A DNA stretch of 5,836 bases from Acidobacteriota bacterium (GTDB taxonomy: Bacteria > Acidobacteriota > Terriglobia > Terriglobales > SCQP01), in the NCBI GenBank assembly GCA_021818645.1, contig JAKATS010000092.1, positions 1-5,836 of the forward strand. Reading direction: 5' to 3'. Below are positions 1-5,049 of the stretch, in pieces (within the stretch, counting starts at the first letter, position 1; every line of letters starts with the position of its first letter). The notes below the pieces were generated by a model. That model was not told the origin of the DNA and did not search any database. It worked only from the letters and a program-made list of their open reading frames with translations. Position numbers and translations under genes: made by a program.

Positions 1-11
1 TAGAAAACTCA

Positions 12-1469
12 TTAGGAATCGGCGCTGGCTCGTCCTCCGCCGCCAACGGTTTCACGCAAATCTTTCAAGAGGGCCCGGGCCAGGTTGCCCATCTGGCCAT
101 TAAAGAACGCGATGACGCGATTGGCCGGCAGACAGCCCGAGCGCTTCAATTTCAGCGTAACGGGGTGATTGGAGCGCACGACCGGCGCGGCGCAGCGAAA
201 GTCCCCATAGGAATAGATCAGGCTCAGCGATGCAGGCTGCGCCGCCCGGCTCCCCGCACCCGTTTGCTGCAGCCATTGCCGCGAGAGTTGGGGGGTGAAG
301 CGTAATTGCGGGCCGGTCTGATGCTGCCCTGGTATCTGGCTTTGGATCAGCGCCTGCGCAGCTGCCGGCACATCTACCCGCTGGCGTTCCTGACGCCAGA
401 ATAAAATTCCGGCCAGAGAGAGTGAGGCCACAATCCCGGCGGTTCCCACCGCCAGCAGAAACTTGCGGCCCTTGCGATCCACCAGCAGTACACCCACCAC
501 AGTCAGCAGGGCATTAACCAGAGTGAAAAGTATATAGCCCCAGTGCGCCTGCACATCACTCAACCCGCTCTCGATCAGGATCGAAGCGTTATAAAAAATA
601 ATGGAGTTGATGCCGGTGGCCTGGTTGGCGACCAGGATGGCGCAGGCCAATAGAAACGGCAGCACATAACGCCGCCGCCACAGCGGATCACGGGCGGTGT
701 TGGCCGCGCCCGCTTCAGCCGCGGCGATCCGTTCAATTTCGGCCAGTTCGGATGCGACCGCATGCGGCTGCCGCGAGCGCGCCAGCGCCCGGCGCGCGGC
801 TTCCGTGCGTTTACGCCGGACCAGCCAGCGCGGCGACTCCGCCACCAGAAGCCCGCCCAGCATAAACAGGACTCCGGGCGGGAGCGAAACCCAGAAAATA
901 TCCCGCCAGGCCGCGTCTTTAAAAGCGAACAGCAGCTGCGGATTATGCAGCCGGGCCACCGCCTCGACGCGCAGGCTGAAATACATACCCACCAGCGCGG
1001 CGGCCACGATGCCCAGCGTCAACAGCCATTGGAAAATTGCCGTTCCGCGCCCCCGCTGTTCCGGCGGCAGGCATTCGGCCAAATACAGCGGCACCACCAC
1101 GCCGATGATTCCGGCGCTGATGCCCTGACACAGCCGCCCCAGAATCAGGGCTCCATAACCATGCGAGAGCGCAATGATGGGAATGCTGATCACAAACAGC
1201 GCGCCGCTCGCCACCATCAGCTTCTGCCGGCCCATCGTATCGGCCAGCAGCCCGGCAAACAGGGTGGAAAACACCGTGCCCAGCAGCACCGCCGCCACGA
1301 CCATGGAAATCTGGCCCGCATTCAGGCCGCTGGTGGCTTCGAGATAGGGCAGCGCCCCGCCGATGATGCCGACGTCCACGCCATAAAGCAGACCGCCCAG
1401 GCCGGCTACCAACAGCAGCAGCCGGTTATAACGGATGGGGGTTAAAAATGCAGTAGCAACTTCCGGCAT
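12..1469 (-). CDS. MFS sugar-porter transporter lacking TM10-12 (truncated or frameshifted)
   Basis: This is an inner-membrane sugar/H+ symporter-type protein of the major facilitator superfamily, sugar porter family (XylE/GalP/GLUT-like). Visible landmarks, numbered from the chosen ATG, are TM1 about 17-40 with D32 (matches the proton-coupling Asp of XylE), the loop 2-3 motif D77..GR.K, R112 in GRL, PLYLAE at 127-132, Q147 in TM5, A-ESPRWL near 210, NQATGIN at 282-288, N319, and DRKGRK at 331-336. About nine membrane helices end near residue 358. A 127-residue non-membrane tail follows, then tandem stops TAA TGA. The family normally has 12 helices and a PETKG-type C-terminus, so TM10-12 and their sugar-binding residues are missing. 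They may lie past the window edge in another frame. The start at 1469 is chosen over an upstream in-frame codon at 1523 because GGAGAGG sits 7 nt before it. The substrate is unknown; a hexose or pentose is a guess. Confidence 0.85.
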   Translation of the reverse strand: MPEVATAFLTPIRYNRLLLLVAGLGGLLYGVDVGIIGGALPYLEATSGLNAGQISMVVAAVLLGTVFSTLFAGLLADTMGRQKLMVASGALFVISIPIIALSHGYGALILGRLCQGISAGIIGVVVPLYLAECLPPEQRGRGTAIFQWLLTLGIVAAALVGMYFSLRVEAVARLHNPQLLFAFKDAAWRDIFWVSLPPGVLFMLGGLLVAESPRWLVRRKRTEAARRALARSRQPHAVASELAEIERIAAAEAGAANTARDPLWRRRYVLPFLLACAILVANQATGINSIIFYNASILIESGLSDVQAHWGYILFTLVNALLTVVGVLLVDRKGRKFLLAVGTAGIVASLSLAGILFWRQERQRVDVPAAAQALIQSQIPGQHQTGPQLRFTPQLSRQWLQQTGAGSRAAQPASLSLIYSYGDFRCAAPVVRSNHPVTLKLKRSGCLPANRVIAFFNGQMGNLARALLKDLRETVGGGGRASADS

Positions 1470-1476
1470 CGTATGG

Positions 1477-1483
1477 CCTCTCC
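1477..1483 (-). promoter_or_regulatory. Shine-Dalgarno site of the MFS gene
   Basis: Read on the minus strand this is GGAGAGG, 7 nt before the ATG at 1469. It fixes the transporter start there and excludes the 18-codon longer form beginning at 1523. Confidence 0.8.
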
Positions 1484-1505
1484 GGGTTTGCATGCGGCAC
1501 TGCTG

Positions 1506-1534
1506 AGCATACCACTCGCGCATAGCCTGGCGAA
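1506..1534 (-). promoter_or_regulatory. Candidate promoter for the MFS gene
   Basis: On the minus strand there is TTCGCC (1534-1529), a 17-nt spacer, and TATGCT (1511-1506). The -10 box is preceded by TGG, an extended -10 element. The -35 is poor (about 3 of 6) and the -10 matches 4 of 6. It would give a leader of roughly 30 nt containing the Shine-Dalgarno site. It suggests that the transporter is transcribed apart from the DUF3443 gene upstream, which ends at 1614. This is by eye only. Confidence 0.35.
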
Positions 1535-1613
1535 GCCGTCAGATTTGCAAGGCCCGGGAGAAGAATATTTCTATAGCACCCAAAGCCGGCCCCGGATCGT
1601 AACTATTACAGAT

Positions 1614-2828
1614 TCAATATGCCCAGTAGGGCCCCACGCCACCGGGCGTGTTAGCGCCATTGATCGCGGTATAGACATTGCGTCCGAAGAAAAAAGCCAG
1701 CCCGAAATCGAAGCTGTTGGGGTTTGGGCCGCCAAGATCGTTATAAGCGGTATCGCTGGAGCCGAACAGGGCGTCGGCATTATCAATGCTGAAACTCAAA
1801 TTGCCGGTGGAAGCATTCGACCCGGCGAGGGTGACAGAGAACGTGGCGGGATTGGTGGGGCAGTAAAAGCCGGTGTTTTTGGAGCAGGCGGGCAGGCCCG
1901 TAGTGGTTGAATCGAGAAAGAAATAACCGTTGGAACCACTGTCAATATAGCTGTTGGAATATTTTGTGCCTTTATAGCTGACGTTTATATTGCCCGATGA
2001 ATTCGTGGCAAAGACGGTAGCGGAACCCAAACCATTATCCGCCTGAGTGCCAATGCCGAAGATCAACGATCCGCTGGCGGTTAGCGCGCCGCTGGCGCTG
2101 ATGGAGGGCAGGGAAATGATGACACCGTTATTGTCATGGGCAAACAGCGAAACCGGGTTCTGAACCTGGTTCGCAAGCGGCTGATTCATGGCGGTACAGC
2201 TCGAACTGGTGCACGCGTAATACAGGTTGGGGTTATTGGTGGTAGCCGTGCAGCCTGAGCCGCAGTCGTGATTGTAAATGCCCACCCCGAGAATGCCATT
2301 GGCGCCGAGATCGTTCACGGTGTTGACGGCGCTGAGTCCCTGGCTGGTACAACCGCTGGGCGCGGCGGCAAACCCCGAGGCATTGATGATCTGGATGGGA
2401 AGATTGGAAGCGGTTTCACCCGCCAACTTTACATCCGCATTGGCCACCGGGCCCCAGGTATAAAAACTGGAGAACGGCAGACATTCGCCGACTGTGGCCG
2501 AGCCGCTGGTCTGGTTCGAAAGATTTACCGTCAATGCCGAGGCCAAGAGCCGCAGTCCGACCGAGCCGGTATCCACAAGGACGCCGTGAATGACCTGACA
2601 ATTTGTGGTTTTGGGCACGCAAACGGTGACCGAGGTGAAGGCGCCATCGGCGTAATTGCCGGCCGGTCCCGCGTTCACGGTAATGGGCAGGGTATTGTTG
2701 ACCACCGGGGGTAATAAATTGGACGTGCCGCCGCTATGGCCGCAGCCCAGCGAGAACAGGCCCGAACCGAGCAAAAGACAAAGCCCGAACCAGGGCCCGT
2801 AATTTAATTTGAATCTGGATAAAAACAT
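1614..2828 (-). CDS. DUF3443 family putative lipoprotein with pepsin-like aspartic protease landmarks
   Basis: A 404-residue exported protein that I recognise as DUF3443, a family of unknown function. A basic N-terminus and hydrophobic stretch (about 12-28) end in SLG-C29, a non-ideal lipobox, so it is a probable lipoprotein. The mature part is Gly/Ser/Asn-rich with ten cysteines (70, 77, 116, 160, 189, 193, 206, 211, 315, 323), an even number that suits disulfides outside the cytoplasm. Two Asp motifs stand out: LVDTGS with D86 and YIDSGS with D296. Between and after them come Y123 in FYTWG, NGILGVG at 177-183, GSLIFG at 253-258, and FFFGRNVYTAI near 379-389. This order mirrors the two lobes of pepsin (A1) proteases. 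Protease activity is my inference, not an established property. The start lies 3 nt after the DUF2844 stop with no strong Shine-Dalgarno site, so translation is probably coupled. The C-terminus PGGVGPYWAY is complete. Confidence 0.88.
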   Translation of the reverse strand: MFLSRFKLNYGPWFGLCLLLGSGLFSLGCGHSGGTSNLLPPVVNNTLPITVNAGPAGNYADGAFTSVTVCVPKTTNCQVIHGVLVDTGSVGLRLLASALTVNLSNQTSGSATVGECLPFSSFYTWGPVANADVKLAGETASNLPIQIINASGFAAAPSGCTSQGLSAVNTVNDLGANGILGVGIYNHDCGSGCTATTNNPNLYYACTSSSCTAMNQPLANQVQNPVSLFAHDNNGVIISLPSISASGALTASGSLIFGIGTQADNGLGSATVFATNSSGNINVSYKGTKYSNSYIDSGSNGYFFLDSTTTGLPACSKNTGFYCPTNPATFSVTLAGSNASTGNLSFSIDNADALFGSSDTAYNDLGGPNPNSFDFGLAFFFGRNVYTAINGANTPGGVGPYWAY

Positions 2829-2831
2829 GAT

Positions 2832-3323
2832 TTATCGCGCCACTCCAGCCGGGGAGTGGAACCCGAGCTGCCGGGCTTGAAAACCCTGAGGAAAATCCGA
2901 ACGGAGATAGGCCAGGCCGGTAAAAGACCGCGGCCGACCGGCAATGGAAATGGTCAGGCCATGGGTTTCGACGAGAAATGGCCCGCGCCGGGGCAGTAAT
3001 TTTTTGGCCTGCGCCTGCCAGAGGGAGAAATACGGACCCAAGAGCTGCCGCAGGTTGGGCAGCCAGGGGCCGCGCCAAGCCAACCCGAACACCCTGCCGG
3101 CGGCAATGTATTCCTTGATTTCAATGCCCGCAGGGGTGGTCAGGAGGGCAATCTGAATGCCATGAACGGATTGCATGGACAGCCGCCCATGCAATCGCTG
3201 CTGATCGAGGCGCACCGAAACGGCTGCGCCGCCGAGCGAGGCAAAGGCCGAAACCTGGCATAAGCACAGGCCCGCGAAGAGAGAGAGCCATGGCTTGAAC
3301 CCTGATCGGGGCAGGCTAAACAT
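2832..3323 (-). CDS. DUF2844 family small exported protein
   Basis: A 163-residue protein with a Sec-type signal peptide: basic start, hydrophobic core about 11-25, and a likely cut after AFA28. I recognise the DUF2844 family from the mature part: a start of SLGG, then TPAGIEIKEYI, GRVFGLAWRGP and LPNLRQLLGPYF (about 63-99). Function is unknown. No catalytic motif is visible. The start at 3323 is preferred to an in-frame ATG at 3359 because AAGG lies 7 nt upstream and because it puts the signal peptide at the N-terminus. It is followed after 3 nt by the DUF3443 gene, so the two form one translational unit. It could be a periplasmic partner, substrate or inhibitor of the DUF3443 protein, but that is speculation from position alone. 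Confidence 0.85.
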   Translation of the reverse strand: MFSLPRSGFKPWLSLFAGLCLCQVSAFASLGGAAVSVRLDQQRLHGRLSMQSVHGIQIALLTTPAGIEIKEYIAAGRVFGLAWRGPWLPNLRQLLGPYFSLWQAQAKKLLPRRGPFLVETHGLTISIAGRPRSFTGLAYLRSDFPQGFQARQLGFHSPAGVAR

Positions 3324-3330
3324 ACATTGA

Positions 3331-3334
3331 CCTT
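3331..3334 (-). promoter_or_regulatory. Shine-Dalgarno site that decides the DUF2844 start
   Basis: AAGG on the minus strand lies 7 nt before the ATG at 3323. The longer reading from 3359 would put 12 residues in front of the signal peptide. Confidence 0.65.
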
Positions 3335-3389
3335 GTACTTTGGATTCGGCCAGACGCAAAAACGTTCCCTAGACGAGGAAATAAATTTG

Positions 3390-3405
3390 TGTGCTTATGT
3401 GCACA
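3390..3405. promoter_or_regulatory. CRP/FNR-like inverted repeat upstream of DUF2844-DUF3443
   Basis: A perfect inverted repeat TGTGC-TTATGT-GCACA has 5-bp arms and a 6-bp spacer. The geometry matches the CRP-family operator pattern TGTGA-N6-TCACA, with the inner base changed. It lies about 67 bp before the DUF2844 ATG, in the only sizeable gap ahead of that pair, and could be bound by a CRP/FNR-family regulator. A 5-bp arm pair can occur by chance, and I could not place a convincing promoter next to it. Confidence 0.3.
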
Positions 3406-3411
3406 ATTACT

Positions 3412-3429
3412 CAGGGCCGAGCCGGCCTG
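3412..3429 (-). terminator. GC-rich hairpin after the PLP-enzyme gene (weak terminator candidate)
   Basis: The arms GGCC (3415-3418) and GGCC (3424-3427) pair around a 5-nt loop, extended by CA/TG across a one-base bulge. It lies 44 nt past the stop of the PLP-enzyme gene. No T-run follows on the minus strand (AGTAATTG), so it is not a classic intrinsic terminator. It may only be a 3'-end structure. Confidence 0.25.
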
Positions 3430-3472
3430 GACAATCAAAGCGAATGTACTGCTTCCGCAGGGTTACTGTTTT

Positions 3473-4621
3473 TTAGCTCAATGCCTGTTCGAGATCGGCT
3501 TTAATATCGGCAACATCCTCGAGGCCGACGGAGATGCGCAGCAAACTATCGGTCACTCCGGCTTCCTGTTTTCTTTGCCGGCTCAAGCCAAAGTGGCTCA
3601 TGGTGGCGGGATGGGAAATCAGAGTCTCAACTCCACCCAGACTTTCGCCGAAGGCGCATAGCCGCAGGTGTTTCACCATGGCGCGGGCGTGCTGCGGCGA
3701 TTCGGTTTCAATCGCCAGCATGCCGCCAAAAATGCGCATCTGGCGCCGGGCCAGCGGCCGCCGGGGATGGCTGGCCAGCCCGGGGTAATACACAGTTTTG
3801 ACGCGCGGATGGCCAGCCAGCCATAGGGCCAATTGAAGCGCATTCGCCGAATGCTGTTCCATGCGCACGGGCAGGGTTTTGATGCCGCGCTGCACCAGAA
3901 AGCATTCAAATGGGCTGAGAATTCCTCCGGCAGATTTCAGCACCGCGCCAATTTCATCGCCCAATTCGGGGCTGGCAGCAATGACGCCGCCGCCCAGCCC
4001 GTCACTGTGGCCATTGAGATATTTCGTGGTCGAGTGAACCACCAGATCCGCGCCCCAGGCGAGCGGCCGCTGGCCATAGGGGGTCATAAATGTGTTATCG
4101 GCAACCAACAGAGCGCCGCGGGCATGCGCCAGTGCGGCCATGGCCGACAGATCGGTAATTTCCAGGCAGGGATTGCTGGGCGTTTCCACCCAGAGATAGC
4201 GGGTGTTGGGCTGCCAGGCGCGCGCGATGGCACGCACATCGGTGGTATCGGCATAGGTGTGGGTCAGGCCGAAGCGGCTCATGATGCCTTCCAGCAGCCG
4301 CGCCGTACCGCCATAAACGTTGCGGGCGCAGACAACATGATCTCCAGCTTTAAGCCGCAGCAGCACCGCCTGAATCGCCGCCATGCCGGAAGCAAAAGCA
4401 TGTGCAGCCGCACCGCCTTCGAGCTCGGCCAGGCAGCTTTCGAGGGCATGACGGGTAGGGTTGGCGACGCGCGAATAGGTATAGCCCTTGTGCTCGCCGA
4501 ACCCGCTCTGAGCATAGGTGGAAGACAGATAGAGGGGAAGATTGACCGCTCCAGTCGCGGCATCGGGCGGTTGTCCGGCGTGAATGGCCAAGGTGCTGAA
4601 AGCGTACTTATGAGTTTTCAT
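3473..4621 (-). CDS. Trans-sulfuration PLP enzyme (cystathionine gamma-synthase/lyase family)
   Basis: A cytoplasmic fold-type I PLP enzyme of the Cys/Met metabolism family, complete at 382 residues (E. coli MetB is 386). PLP is bound through K200 in HSTTKYLNGHSD. D175 in ADNTF should pair with the pyridine nitrogen. Y49 and R51 in YSRVANPT reach the neighbour subunit's phosphate. SGM at 78-80 and Y103 line the cofactor, and R362 in LLRISVGLED should hold the substrate carboxylate. ESLGGVETL with E326 and HPATMSH resemble E. coli MetB. Cystathionine gamma-synthase (O-acyl-homoserine plus cysteine to cystathionine) is the favoured reading, but cystathionine gamma-lyase or methionine gamma-lyase cannot be excluded from sequence alone, so no symbol is given. 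The ATG at 4621 fits the family N-terminus (STLAIHAGQ); an in-frame TTG at 4645 is less likely. The gene diverges from the small membrane-protein gene. Confidence 0.95.
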   Translation of the reverse strand: MKTHKYAFSTLAIHAGQPPDAATGAVNLPLYLSSTYAQSGFGEHKGYTYSRVANPTRHALESCLAELEGGAAAHAFASGMAAIQAVLLRLKAGDHVVCARNVYGGTARLLEGIMSRFGLTHTYADTTDVRAIARAWQPNTRYLWVETPSNPCLEITDLSAMAALAHARGALLVADNTFMTPYGQRPLAWGADLVVHSTTKYLNGHSDGLGGGVIAASPELGDEIGAVLKSAGGILSPFECFLVQRGIKTLPVRMEQHSANALQLALWLAGHPRVKTVYYPGLASHPRRPLARRQMRIFGGMLAIETESPQHARAMVKHLRLCAFGESLGGVETLISHPATMSHFGLSRQRKQEAGVTDSLLRISVGLEDVADIKADLEQALS

Positions 4622-4664
4622 CGTGATTTTTTCCGCCCTAAGCAATCAGGTTAAAGCGCGCGCC

Positions 4665-4690
4665 TTGTCCGGCGCCGCGACTGCTATAAT
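4665..4690 (+). promoter_or_regulatory. Extended -10 promoter of the small membrane-protein gene
   Basis: A perfect extended -10 element TGC-TATAAT occupies 4682-4690. A partial -35 TTGTCC (4665-4670) lies only 14 nt upstream, which is short, so the extended -10 probably carries the promoter. The last T of the -10 is 8 nt before the ATG at 4698. Transcription would therefore begin at or next to the start codon, predicting a leaderless mRNA. Confidence 0.6.
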
Positions 4691-4696
4691 CATAGC
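4683..4696. promoter_or_regulatory. Near-palindromic -10 region, candidate bidirectional promoter
   Basis: GCTAT-AATC-ATAGC is an inverted repeat with 5-bp arms. On the plus strand it contains TATAAT (4685-4690). On the minus strand it contains TATGAT (4694-4689), a 5 of 6 match to a -10 box facing the PLP-enzyme gene, with a start expected near 4682 and a leader of about 60 nt. No good minus-strand -35 is seen. Alternatively it is an operator for a dimeric repressor covering both genes. Confidence 0.4.
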
Positions 4697-4697
4697 C

Positions 4698-4901
4698 ATG
4701 GCAGAGCCCAGTTCCACCTCGCCTCCCACGCCTTCCAGAAAACCCCTGCAAGCTTATTTATTATTGGCGGCCGGCTGCGGTTTGATTTTATGGAGCCATT
4801 TCACCGCCAGCCCTGATCGCCCATTGAATTACCTTATTGGCGGCATTTTTCTGGTTTTTGGGGTGCTGCGGCTCTTCCGGCCAGCCTCCGGCATGAGTTG
4901 A
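4698..4901 (+). CDS. Small two-helix membrane protein, function unknown
   Basis: I do not recognise this 67-residue protein. A Ser/Pro/Thr-rich, weakly charged N-terminus (1-16) precedes two hydrophobic segments, about 18-36 (AYLLLAAGCGLILW) and about 46-64 (LNYLIGGIFLVFGVLRLF). A short polar SPDRP turn separates them, so it is probably an inner-membrane hairpin. An in-frame GTG at 4623 would add 25 residues, but a near-perfect -10 promoter sits just upstream of the ATG, inside that extension, so the ATG at 4698 is preferred and would be leaderless. The hydrophobic periodicity and the promoter support a real gene, even though no family is known to me. It points away from the PLP-enzyme gene and is followed 148 nt later by icd. 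Confidence 0.65.
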   Translation: MAEPSSTSPPTPSRKPLQAYLLLAAGCGLILWSHFTASPDRPLNYLIGGIFLVFGVLRLFRPASGMS

Positions 4902-4931
4902 CGGCTGTTTTAAACGGCTGCGTGACAGCCG
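4902..4931 (+). terminator. Alternative hairpins after the small membrane-protein gene
   Basis: CGGCTG (4915-4920) pairs with CAGCCG (4926-4931) around a 5-nt loop. A second copy, CGGCTGT (4902-4908), can pair instead with ACAGCCG (4925-4931) as a 7-bp stem. The structure begins directly after the stop codon at 4899-4901. No T-run follows, so termination is uncertain. It may instead protect the 3' end. Confidence 0.3.
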
Positions 4932-4975
4932 CAACATGAAGTGCAGCGAATTTTAGCAGCCGGGGGGCCGTTCAT

Positions 4976-5011
4976 TTGCCCTTCTGCCAGCCTGAATGTT
5001 AATTTTATAGT
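4976..5011 (+). promoter_or_regulatory. Candidate promoter region of icd
   Basis: The AT-rich stretch ahead of icd offers two readings. One is TTGCCC (4976-4981), an 18-nt spacer and TAATTT (5000-5005) with a TGT extended -10. The other is TATAGT (5006-5011) with no clear -35. Neither is strong. A promoter somewhere here is likely, because the gap of 148 nt separates icd from the small gene upstream. Confidence 0.3.
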
Positions 5012-5049
5012 TTGTACATTCATTCCACTTCTGAAATGGAATCCCTGCT

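Noticed and set aside
762..1445. Long plus-strand open frame (227 codons) opposite the transporter
   Set aside because: Its protein is rich in Gln/His/Arg with no domain or membrane pattern. It is the antisense shadow of a clear MFS gene in GC-rich DNA.
2268..2714. Plus-strand open frame (148 codons) opposite DUF3443
   Set aside because: Gly/Ala/Arg-rich shadow of the DUF3443 codon pattern, with no independent support.
3449..3474. Hairpin CTGC-TTCC-GCAG followed by T6 on the plus strand, terminator-like
   Set aside because: The stem is only 4 bp, the T-run is 8 nt away, and no plus-strand gene ends here. The T-run is also the complement of the AAAAAA starting in the PLP-enzyme stop codon.
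3833..4654. Plus-strand open frame (273 codons) opposite the PLP enzyme
   Set aside because: The opposite strand encodes an enzyme with all catalytic residues. This frame has no recognisable motif, Shine-Dalgarno site or promoter.
4622..4697. Possible S-adenosylmethionine riboswitch before the PLP enzyme
   Set aside because: The gap is 76 nt and any leader would be about 60 nt, too short for the usual SAM riboswitch classes I and II with an expression platform. No matching core motif is visible.
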